DNA of 7,102 nucleotides from Candidatus Pacearchaeota archaeon (GTDB lineage: Archaea; Nanobdellota; Nanobdellia; Pacearchaeales; GW2011-AR1): positions 1 to 7,102 of the forward strand of contig JAFCDH010000039.1 in assembly GCA_017609795.1 (NCBI GenBank), written 5' to 3'. Of this stretch, positions 1 to 4,787 are shown one piece after another. How positions within the stretch are numbered: the first letter of the stretch is position 1; each line of letters starts with the position of its first letter. Made by a program: the position numbers and the translations under genes. A model generated the notes under the pieces. That model had not been told where the DNA came from and did no database searches. It saw nothing but the letters and a program-made list of their open reading frames with translations.

Positions 1-190
1 TCATTATAGGTTATCATCAACTCAAAAATTAAGAATTGTTTATAATCTTTATTGTAATATAATGTTGATATAATCTTTCTTAAGAATTAACATTATTTTA
101 TTAATATCTCTAATCATAATTAAGCTAAACAGGTCATCTTTAAAGCATTATATTTTATAAGATATAGAAATTAAATAATCTCTTCACAAA
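1..190. other. AT-rich intergenic sequence downstream of apgM
   Basis: No credible reading frame is present. The stretch is very AT-rich and lies 3' of the minus-strand apgM gene, so it must hold the end of that transcript. I see no strong stem-loop and no clean T-run on the minus strand that would mark a terminator with confidence. Confidence 0.5.
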
Positions 191-1432
191 CTACCCATCC
201 AGCTTAGTCTTTCTCATAAAATCTTTTCCATAAAATAGACCTAAACTACCTTTTCTTGCTTCTCTTTCACAAAACTTAACACTTTCATCTTTATGGTTTC
301 CATCAAAAACCAAAACAGGAACAGGGTCTGCACTATGTGCTTTTAACCTACAAGGAGTAGAATGATCGCAAGTAACAACAACCCGAATATCCTTTCCTTT
401 AACAAACTTTCTTAAAAAACTAAAAAATCTTTTATCAATCATTTCTAACATATTCTTTTTTTCATAAGGTTTATTATCATGCCCTGGAACATCTGTTTCC
501 TTAAACTGAATATAACAACCTAAATAATTCTTTTGTTGTTTTTTAATTATCTTAATTGCAAATTTAATAGATTTATTAAGTGCATCATATAAATTATCAT
601 AAACATCAATTTTCTTTAATTTAGGATATGGAAAAGAAAAACAATTCATTCCAGAAGCTTTAGAAATACCAACTTCTAAAGGCATTGAATTAATAGAAAC
701 CCAACTCCTATATTTTTTTAATTTAGGAATTTCTATTCCCGGGCCTCTCATAAAAAGCATATTTGCAGGAAGCAATCCTTTTCTTCTTCTTTCAATATTT
801 ATTGAATGATTATCTAAAACATTAAATGCTTGAACAACAAAATCGTTTAAAAGATTACAAGTATATTTTGCAATCTCATCTTCATCATCAAAAGGTTTTG
901 AAAATACAAATCTAGAACCTCCTTGCTTAGTATGTTCTGGATCAATATTAGAAATATTATCTAAAAATCCTCCTTTTAAAACCAAAACTCCTCTATGTTG
1001 AATAGTTGGTTTAAATTCAAATTTACAAGGTAATTTAATATTATCATTTAAATCTTTAGCAAAAATTTTAGCTTCTTTTGTAGTTAAAGTTCTTCCTGCC
1101 CTTCTATCAATAACTTTTCTACTTGTTAGATTATCAATTGTGCCAAAATTAGTCCTCATACATAAATCTCCTCTTTTGATTTTAATTCCAGTAAAAAGAG
1201 CTTCAAAAACCCCCCTTCTAGATAATAAAGGATTATTACCTAAAATAGAAACAATAGCATCATCAGAACCAGGAATTTTTTTTTCATTTATTACATACAT
1301 ATTTCCCATTTTTCCTTTTTCACAAAAATAATCTAAATTAGGAGTTTCTGCTACATCTAAAACTGTCTTACCTCCAAAACAATTTTCAGGCAAACCAGAA
1401 GCACCATCCAAAATCACTAATATTTTTTTCAT
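191..1432 (-). CDS. apgM: 2,3-bisphosphoglycerate-independent phosphoglycerate mutase, archaeal type
   Basis: Cytoplasmic enzyme interconverting 3- and 2-phosphoglycerate in glycolysis/gluconeogenesis; member of the alkaline-phosphatase-like metalloenzyme superfamily. The 413 residues match the usual ApgM length of about 400. Visible motifs are the N-terminal metal-binding LDG (Asp9), GGKTVLDVAETPNLD (residues 20-34), the GSD motif with the probable catalytic Ser56, TDVPGHD (313-319, with Asp314 and His318 as likely metal ligands), DHSTP (356-360) and His366 in KAHSADPVPVL. The start is the ATG at 1430-1432, about 25 bases downstream of a minus-strand TATA-like box, so the message is probably leaderless. 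One departure: the usual DGM(G/A)D near the N-terminus reads DGASG, with Gly13 where the family normally has Asp. The core catalytic residues are intact, so I expect an active enzyme. It diverges from ftsY. Confidence 0.93.
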   Translation of the reverse strand: MKKILVILDGASGLPENCFGGKTVLDVAETPNLDYFCEKGKMGNMYVINEKKIPGSDDAIVSILGNNPLLSRRGVFEALFTGIKIKRGDLCMRTNFGTIDNLTSRKVIDRRAGRTLTTKEAKIFAKDLNDNIKLPCKFEFKPTIQHRGVLVLKGGFLDNISNIDPEHTKQGGSRFVFSKPFDDEDEIAKYTCNLLNDFVVQAFNVLDNHSINIERRRKGLLPANMLFMRGPGIEIPKLKKYRSWVSINSMPLEVGISKASGMNCFSFPYPKLKKIDVYDNLYDALNKSIKFAIKIIKKQQKNYLGCYIQFKETDVPGHDNKPYEKKNMLEMIDKRFFSFLRKFVKGKDIRVVVTCDHSTPCRLKAHSADPVPVLVFDGNHKDESVKFCEREARKGSLGLFYGKDFMRKTKLDG

Positions 1433-1452
1433 GAAAAAAATAGGGGATTACA

Positions 1453-1460
1453 TTATAAAA
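1453..1460 (-). promoter_or_regulatory. TATA-like box for apgM
   Basis: On the minus strand this reads TTTTATAA, centred about 25 bases before the apgM ATG. That is the spacing expected for an archaeal TATA box driving a leaderless transcript. There is no purine-rich Shine-Dalgarno sequence before the start. Confidence 0.5.
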
Positions 1461-1595
1461 GTGTTGTGATTAATTAATTTATAAAATATCAATATCTTAT
1501 CAAAATAAAAGTTACCCAAATGAAAAAATTAAGCTATTTATAACAAAACTCAAAGATTTATAAGATATAAATAAAGATAAAATATCAATAAAAAA

Positions 1596-1604
1596 TATTA
1601 TAAA
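1596..1604 (+). promoter_or_regulatory. TATA-like box for ftsY
   Basis: TATTATAAA is centred 26 bases before the ftsY ATG at 1626 and preceded by an A-run that could act as a TFB recognition element. The spacing predicts a transcript beginning at or next to the ATG. No Shine-Dalgarno sequence is seen. Confidence 0.55.
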
Positions 1605-1625
1605 CCAATTGTTATTAACTAAATC

Positions 1626-2792
1626 ATGTTCAACAGACTAAAAGAAAAATTAAAAGGTTGGATAAGCAAATCCAAAGAAGATATTGAAAAAAAAGCAGAA
1701 AAGATAAAAGAACCTAAAACACAAGTAGAAATCAAAGAAGAAAAACTAAAAAAAGAAATAAAAGAAAAACCAAAGAAAAAAACAAGATTAATTAAAGAAA
1801 AACCAGAACTCAAACCAGAAGAACAAGGTACAGCAATAGAAATTGAAACAGAACTTGAAGAAGGAATTCCTGAAGAAATAATCGACGAAGAATTAGAAGA
1901 AGAAATAAAAAAACCAGGATTTCTTAAAAAAATCAAATCAAGATTTGCTTATAAAATAACTGAAAAAGAATTTGAAGAAATTTTCGAAGATTTAGAATTA
2001 CTTTTACTTGAAAACAATACAGCATTAGAAGCTGTAGAAGATATTAAAGAAAAATTAGCTAAAAAACTAATTGGAAAAGAAATGAGACAGCAGGAATTAG
2101 AAGAATATATTAAACAAGAACTTAAAGAAACTTTAAATGAAATTTTAATTGAACCAGATAATCCTATTAATATAATTAAAATTAAAAAAGCAGAACACAA
2201 ACCCTTTGTTATTTTATTTTTTGGAATAAATGGCACAGGAAAAACAACATCTATTGCAAAATTAACTCATCTTTTACAAAAAAATAATTTCTCATGTGTG
2301 CTTGCTGCTGCAGATACTTTTAGAGCTGCTTCAATTGAACAAATACAAATTCATGCAGACAAATTAAAAGTTCCCTTAATTAAACATGATTATGGAAGTG
2401 ACCCTTCTGCAGTAGGTTTTGATGCAATTAAATATGCAAAAAAACACAAAAAAGATGTTGTTTTAATTGACACTGCAGGAAGAATGCACACAAAAACAAA
2501 TCTTTTAACTGAAATGGGAAAAATCTGCAGAATAACAAATCCTGATTTAAAGATTTTTGTAGCAGAATCAATTGCAGGAAATGATGCAACAGAACAAGCA
2601 AGAACATTTAATGAAATGATTGAAATTGACGGCTCAATACTAACTAAAGCAGATATTGATGAAAAAGGAGGAACAATAATTTCAATCTCTCATGCAACAA
2701 ATAAACCTATTTTTTATTTAGGTGTTGGGCAGGGAATGAATGACTTAAAGTTATTTAATAAGCAGGAGTTTATAGAATCATTGGGCCTTTAA
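1626..2792 (+). CDS. ftsY: Signal recognition particle receptor FtsY
   Basis: SRP receptor GTPase that docks SRP-bound ribosomes at the membrane for co-translational protein insertion. The N-terminus (MFNRLKEKLKGWISK) looks like an amphipathic membrane-binding helix. A Lys/Glu-rich acidic 'A' region follows to about residue 97, then the helical N domain (about 98-190) and the G domain. All GTPase motifs are visible: GINGTGKTT (200-208), DTFRAAS (230-236), DTAGR (282-286), TKAD (340-343) and the closing GVGQGMNDL (366-374). Length (388) is normal for an FtsY with an A domain. The ATG at 1626 follows a well-spaced TATA box. Every arginine codon I read is AGA, unlike the downstream synthetase-like gene. 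The 3' end overlaps a convergent homing-endonuclease remnant by 15 bases. Confidence 0.96.
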   Translation: MFNRLKEKLKGWISKSKEDIEKKAEKIKEPKTQVEIKEEKLKKEIKEKPKKKTRLIKEKPELKPEEQGTAIEIETELEEGIPEEIIDEELEEEIKKPGFLKKIKSRFAYKITEKEFEEIFEDLELLLLENNTALEAVEDIKEKLAKKLIGKEMRQQELEEYIKQELKETLNEILIEPDNPINIIKIKKAEHKPFVILFFGINGTGKTTSIAKLTHLLQKNNFSCVLAAADTFRAASIEQIQIHADKLKVPLIKHDYGSDPSAVGFDAIKYAKKHKKDVVLIDTAGRMHTKTNLLTEMGKICRITNPDLKIFVAESIAGNDATEQARTFNEMIEIDGSILTKADIDEKGGTIISISHATNKPIFYLGVGQGMNDLKLFNKQEFIESLGL

Positions 2793-3107
2793 CAATCTTT
2801 TTCTTCTCCTAGTTTTTATCTTATTAACATACTCTTTCATAAGCTTCTTTTTTCTAGGATAAGTAAAACCTATTTGATTACAATATTTCTCTAAATCCCT
2901 TATATCTAAATAGTAAACCTTACCAAACTTAGCTTTTGGATTAATCTGAAATTTAATATCATTACACTTTATTTTTAAATAAAACAAGATTTTTTTAATA
3001 CCTTCAAGCAAATCATAATTTGCAGAAGTCAACCTTACACTATTCGAATATATAGTTCCTTCATCATCAGCAAAAGCCCTTATACCAAAATACAAATATT
3101 TTTTAGG
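2778..3107 (-). pseudogene. LAGLIDADG homing endonuclease, C-terminal fragment
   Basis: The minus-strand translation of this segment is a recognisable LAGLIDADG repeat. YLYFGIRAFADDEGTI corresponds to the LAGLIDADG helix (acidic DDEG at 3057-3068). It is followed by a strand-like VRLTSANYDLLEGIKKIL, KVYYLDIRDLEKYCNQIGF and a basic tail KTRRRKRLLKAQ. About 105-110 residues remain, roughly one repeat, so the N-terminal half with the first motif is missing. The frame stays open up to 3257, but the residues beyond about 3107 are only the antisense of the PIN fragment next door and show no endonuclease features. A TTG near 3118 could restart translation, but nothing supports it. Such enzymes cut DNA for intron or intein homing; no intron or intein is visible here. 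Most likely a dead remnant. Confidence 0.72.
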
Positions 3108-3108
3108 T

Positions 3109-3411
3109 ATCTGCAAAATTTTTGAAGAATTTGAAGAACATAAAAAAGAAATTATCAAAAAATCAGATTTAAATAAAGAAGAATTACAACTTTTTCTTTC
3201 ATTGATTTCAACAAGAATTGACTTAATTCCAAATAGAGAGTTTAAAGATTTTATCAAACAAGCAGAAGAAATAACTCCTGATCCAGATGATACAGAGTAT
3301 TTTGCTTTAGCATTAAAGTTTAATTGCCCTATTTGGAGTCAAAATAAAAAACTTAAACAACAAGATAAAATTAAAATTTATTCTACTGAAGAATTGATAG
3401 AAGTTATTTAA
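3109..3411 (+). pseudogene. PIN-domain nuclease, 5'-truncated
   Basis: The plus frame reads KIFEEFEEHKKEIIKKSDL, then DPDDTEYFALAL, then CPIWSQNKKLKQQDKIKIYSTEEL. This is the C-terminal two-thirds of a PIN-domain ribonuclease of the archaeal VapC-like type. The mid-domain catalytic Glu region (3124-3138) and the DPDD acidic cluster (3280-3291) survive, but the N-terminal strand with the first catalytic Asp is absent. The frame is open back to 3019, yet contains no ATG, GTG or TTG until the TTG at 3202, which lies inside the domain. It therefore lacks a usable start and should be inactive. The loss point coincides with the end of the LAGLIDADG fragment on the other strand. No antitoxin gene is adjacent. 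Confidence 0.72.
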
Positions 3412-3421
3412 AAATTTAGAG

Positions 3422-3434
3422 TAAAAATTGCTCT
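3422..3434 (+). repeat. Left inverted repeat of block alpha
   Basis: TAAAAATTGCTCT matches the reverse complement of 3968-3980 at 12 of 13 positions. The two copies bracket the 157-residue gene and nothing else. A GTTATTT at 3403-3409, overlapping the PIN stop codon, is a candidate outer core that would pair with ATTTAAC at 3985-3991 (6 of 7). Confidence 0.5.
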
Positions 3435-3450
3435 GGGTGGGCACTTATAG

Positions 3451-3463
3451 AAAATTATTTAAT
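3451..3463 (+). promoter_or_regulatory. Candidate TATA region for the 3486 gene
   Basis: AAAATTATTTAAT lies about 28 bases before the ATG at 3486, the expected leaderless spacing. A second AT-box (about 3476-3486) sits about 29 bases before the in-frame ATG at 3510, so the start between these two is not settled. Confidence 0.35.
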
Positions 3464-3485
3464 CCTGCTTTATACTATTTAATAT

Positions 3486-3959
3486 ATGATAAAAATCAAA
3501 TTCAAAAAAATGCAAATCTTGGAAGATGAAAGAACTGTCAAGATTATTGGAGGATACAAAAATGAAGAAATGGAAATCGAACTTTCAGTTCTTCAGTTGG
3601 CTAAAGTTTTTCAATGTGACAAAGAAGTATTAAAAGAGCAAGAAGAATATGGATGGGGTTCTGAAGAACTGGAAGACAAATGTGAAGAAATCAGAGATAT
3701 AATAAAAAAATTCCCGAATGTGGAAATTGGAAAAAATGAAATCAATGTTGGATACACTTCTGTAGTAAACAAATCCATCGACAGAGATTCAGAAGATATG
3801 AAAAACCAAGTTGTAAGGGTGTTTGGAGAGGATTTGTGCGGGTGGGGGAATGAGGGAATTATGATTCGATTTCCAGTAGAACTATGCAAACAAGATTTGC
3901 AAGGAAAAGAATTTGATTTTATTTTAAAGCAGGATTCTATCGAATTAAGGGTTAAGTAA
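3486..3959 (+). CDS. Hypothetical protein, 157 residues, in cassette-like block alpha
   Basis: I do not recognise this protein. It is soluble in appearance, acidic, with no signal peptide or membrane segment. The N-terminus alternates in a beta-strand manner (IKIKFKKMQILEDERTVKI). A Glu/Lys-rich helical stretch follows at about residues 40-80 (includes EEYGWGSEELEDKCEEI). The C-terminal part holds RVFGEDLCGWGNEGIMIRFPVEL. Three Cys lie at about 44, 66 and 118, without a clear metal-binding arrangement. The ATG at 3486 is used; Met9 at 3510 is an alternative. The gene is followed within about 25 bases by an attC-like site in the same orientation, the usual layout of a gene cassette. The open frame has normal codon structure and a plausible promoter, so it is probably expressed. 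Confidence 0.7.
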   Translation: MIKIKFKKMQILEDERTVKIIGGYKNEEMEIELSVLQLAKVFQCDKEVLKEQEEYGWGSEELEDKCEEIRDIIKKFPNVEIGKNEINVGYTSVVNKSIDRDSEDMKNQVVRVFGEDLCGWGNEGIMIRFPVELCKQDLQGKEFDFILKQDSIELRVK

Positions 3960-3967
3960 TGGGGGAA

Positions 3968-3980
3968 AGAGCGATTTTTA
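3968..3980 (-). repeat. Right inverted repeat of block alpha
   Basis: AGAGCGATTTTTA is the partner of 3422-3434 (12 of 13 in inverted orientation). It sits just after the stop codon of the block-alpha gene and 4 bases before the ATTTAAC core of the first attC-like site. Confidence 0.5.
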
Positions 3981-3984
3981 TTGG

Positions 3985-4093
3985 ATTTAACATATGCGAT
4001 TTAACGAAGTTTGATTTTTCCCTCGTGAAGCGTAGCGGAAGAAATTTGGGGAAATTTTCTGCAAGAAAATTTACCTCTTAATCACTGTTATAC
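3985..4093 (+). other. attC-like recombination site A
   Basis: The site begins with ATTTAAC (3985-3991), which fits the integron inverse core RYYYAAC, and ends with GTTATAC (4087-4093), close to the core GTTRRRY. Just inside, the left side (about 3988-4009) and the right side (about 4075-4090) form an imperfect inverted repeat: TAACAT..GCGATT-TAAC against the complement of CTCTTAATCACTGTTA. The middle contains a perfect 9-bp stem, 4052-4060 with 4064-4072, around a GCA loop. The 109-base size is within the known attC range. It shares its opening sequence with sites B and C. The class is inferred from architecture; no integrase is present. Confidence 0.5.
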
Positions 4094-4095
4094 GC
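4087..4095 (+). repeat. Block beta terminal inverted repeat, outer, left copy
   Basis: GTTATACGC is the exact reverse complement of GCGTATAAC at 4421-4429. It also supplies the right-hand core of site A, so the left end of block beta matches the right end of the same block. Confidence 0.7.
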
Positions 4096-4102
4096 GTCTG
4101 AT

Positions 4103-4146
4103 AAGACCGAGCCATAGTCTGCAAGACGGTCTTTTGCGTAGCAAAA
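4103..4146 (+). repeat. Tandem hairpins in the left arm of block beta
   Basis: Two adjacent stem-loops fall inside the 64-base segment (4096-4159) that separates the two halves of block beta's left repeat. The first pairs AAGACCG (4103-4109) with CGGTCTT (4127-4133) and contains an inner GTCT/AGAC stem with a GCA loop (4117-4127). The second pairs TTTTGC with GCAAAA around a GTA loop (4132-4146). The right arm has only two bases (4419-4420) at the corresponding point. Confidence 0.6.
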
Positions 4147-4159
4147 AAATGGCGAAGAG

Positions 4160-4176
4160 TTAAGTTTTGAAATTAT
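4160..4176 (+). repeat. Block beta terminal inverted repeat, inner, left copy
   Basis: TTAAGTTTTGAAATTAT is the perfect reverse complement of the 17 bases at 4402-4418. It runs into the last codons of the small minus-strand gene. With the outer 9-bp copy it gives 26 matched bases between the ends of the block. Confidence 0.8.
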
Positions 4177-4361
4177 CTTCTAAATAATTTTTTGATAGAA
4201 GAAACAAAAAATCTCCAGTGTTGGAGGAGATGAATTATAATTAAAATAAGAAATATTGGTTGCAAAATTTGACTAAAAGGAATTTTAATGAATTTAGATA
4301 AAATCATAAATACTACAAGAAATAATAAAATCCAATCAATAATTAAAATATCTTTTCGCAT
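4173..4361 (-). CDS. Small two-helix membrane protein
   Basis: Predicted 62-residue integral membrane protein. Helix 1 spans about residues 5-25 (DWILLFLVVFMIL core) and helix 2 about 32-50 (PIFLILIIIHLLQHW), followed by a basic tail (SIKKLFRR), which places the C-terminus in the cytoplasm by the positive-inside rule. His44, His48 and Trp49 form an H-x3-HW pattern like that in one helix of some heme-binding bundle families such as DUF4405-type proteins. With only two helices this is a resemblance, not an assignment. The ATG at 4359-4361 lies 27 bases from a TATA box, supporting real expression. The gene fills block beta, runs against the orientation of the attC-like sites, and its 3' end overlaps the block's inverted repeat. 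Confidence 0.62.
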   Translation of the reverse strand: MRKDILIIDWILLFLVVFMILSKFIKIPFSQILQPIFLILIIIHLLQHWRFFVSSIKKLFRR

Positions 4362-4383
4362 ATTTCTTGTTTATATTAAGAAG

Positions 4384-4392
4384 TATATAAAA
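4384..4392 (-). promoter_or_regulatory. TATA box for the small membrane protein gene
   Basis: On the minus strand it reads TTTTATATA, centred about 27 bases before the ATG at 4361. This predicts a leaderless transcript and gives the gene a promoter inside block beta, independent of neighbours. Confidence 0.55.
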
Positions 4393-4401
4393 TTTTGCAT
4401 A

Positions 4402-4418
4402 ATAATTTCAAAACTTAA
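4402..4418 (-). repeat. Block beta terminal inverted repeat, inner, right copy
   Basis: Exact 17-base inverted partner of 4160-4176. It is separated by only two bases from the outer copy GCGTATAAC (4421-4429), whereas in the left arm the two parts are 64 bases apart. Confidence 0.8.
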
Positions 4419-4420
4419 TT

Positions 4421-4429
4421 GCGTATAAC
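4421..4429 (-). repeat. Block beta terminal inverted repeat, outer, right copy
   Basis: GCGTATAAC, exact inverted partner of 4087-4095 and the left core of attC-like site B. Its mate is the start of the same block (GTTATAC). Site B's own right core (GTTATGT) matches it less well. That pattern is typical of excisable cassettes. Confidence 0.7.
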
Positions 4430-4549
4430 ATCGGGGATAAGGAAAGTTCTTCTGACCTCGAGACTGGAGCGGAACCTCACAGGCTCGAGCTGGAAGAAGA
4501 ATTTGGATGAACGAACTGCAGGGAGTGAATTCTTTATCCCCTGTTATGT
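4423..4549 (+). other. attC-like recombination site B
   Basis: The left core GTATAAC (4423-4429) and right core GTTATGT (4543-4549) enclose a strong fold. GGGGATAA (4433-4440) pairs with TTATCCCC (4534-4541), and TAAC (4426-4429) with GTTA (4543-4546). Inside, TTCTTC (4447-4452) pairs with GAAGAA (4493-4498) and CTCGAG (4457-4462) with CTCGAG (4484-4489). The 3' side leaves about 30 bases (4499-4529) unpaired. Opening TAACATCGGGGATAA resembles TAACATCGCGATTAA at 7088. The 127 bases fit the attC size range. The core departs from RYYYAAC at one position (A for Y). A structured RNA is the main alternative. Confidence 0.52.
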
Positions 4550-4593
4550 CTCCCGAACGAAGTGAGAATGCAATGTGGTCGACCGTAGGGAGA
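4549..4593 (+). repeat. Stem-loop after site B
   Basis: TCTCCC (4549-4554) pairs with GGGAGA (4588-4593), enclosing the palindrome GGTCGACC (4577-4584). It occupies the same place, between the right core and the block's inner repeat, as the hairpins at 4103-4146 after site A. The sequences differ but the layout is shared. Confidence 0.5.
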
Positions 4594-4595
4594 AG

Positions 4596-4610
4596 TTGAG
4601 TTTGAGTTTT
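4596..4610 (+). repeat. Block gamma terminal inverted repeat, first part, left copy
   Basis: TTGAGTTTGAGTTTT is the exact reverse complement of 7066-7080, about 2.5 kb away. With the 10-base copy at 4646-4655 it defines the ends of block gamma. Confidence 0.78.
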
Positions 4611-4645
4611 ATTCTATTAATTACTTCGTAGAAGACTATCTTTTA

Positions 4646-4655
4646 GGGCACGCGC
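4646..4655 (+). repeat. Block gamma terminal inverted repeat, second part, left copy
   Basis: GGGCACGCGC is the exact reverse complement of GCGCGTGCCC at 7051-7060. It is a rare GC-rich word in this AT-rich window. The gap to the first part is 35 bases here and 5 bases in the right arm. Confidence 0.72.
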
Positions 4656-4664
4656 GCTTTTTTG

Positions 4665-4688
4665 TTTCTTTTTTTTCTAAAAAAGAAA
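4665..4688 (+). terminator. Possible T-rich terminator
   Basis: An eight-T run (4669-4676) lies within a 10-bp T/A stem with a TTCT loop. Archaeal RNA polymerases stop at T-runs, so this could end plus-strand transcription entering from upstream and insulate the next gene. It is weakly supported because no gene lies just upstream. Confidence 0.3.
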
Positions 4689-4757
4689 ATAGAAATAATC
4701 TTCAGGGGTAGAAAAGTTTTTTGTGTATTAACTATAGAGTGGTTTTCTTTACAAAAA

Positions 4758-4766
4758 TTTTATAAA
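4758..4766 (+). promoter_or_regulatory. TATA box for the synthetase-like gene
   Basis: TTTATAAAT is centred 26 bases before the ATG at 4788, which favours that ATG over the in-frame TTG at 4779. It has an A-rich upstream flank and implies a leaderless transcript. Confidence 0.55.
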
Positions 4767-4787
4767 TGAAAATATCCTTTGAAAAAT

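Larger units (their letters stand above)
4611..4757. other. Non-coding leader of block gamma
   Basis: No gene is seen from 4362 to the synthetase-like start at 4788. Apart from site B and its repeats, this part holds a small CTTC-GTA-GAAG hairpin (4624-4634), the GC-rich repeat 4646-4655, and a T-rich then A-rich stretch. In that stretch TTTCTTTTTT (4665-4674) can pair with AAAAAAGAAA (4679-4688). Confidence 0.5.

Noticed and set aside
1619..2236. Serine/isoleucine-rich minus-strand open frames over ftsY, and similar frames over apgM (1140-1331), 3611-3889 and 4732-4953
   Set aside because: They are antisense shadows of well-supported genes, with low-complexity composition and no promoter or family features.
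3108..3257. Minus-strand N-terminal extension of the endonuclease frame up to a TTG at 3257
   Set aside because: Its residues show no endonuclease similarity and are simply antisense to the recognisable PIN fragment, so the homologous part ends near 3107.
3202..3411. A 69-residue gene starting at TTG 3202
   Set aside because: The PIN similarity continues in frame upstream of 3202 to about 3109, so this is the tail of a truncated gene, not a complete one.
4087..4429. Block beta as an insertion sequence or MITE
   Set aside because: It encodes no transposase and I see no target-site duplication at its ends (CACT before, ATCG after). The ends coincide with repeated site cores. Not fully excluded.
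4423..4549. A tRNA, SRP RNA or C/D-box RNA gene
   Set aside because: No TψC-type GTTCRANNC, no acceptor stem with CCA, no SRP domain IV sequence and no paired C and D boxes were seen. The ends instead match the neighbouring sites' cores.
3985..4549. CRISPR array
   Set aside because: The related sequences are inverted or hundreds of bases apart, without regular short direct repeats, spacers or cas genes.
4779..4787. TTG at 4779 as the start of the synthetase-like gene
   Set aside because: The ATG at 4788 is 26 bases from a clear TATA box, while 4779 would be only about 17 bases from it.
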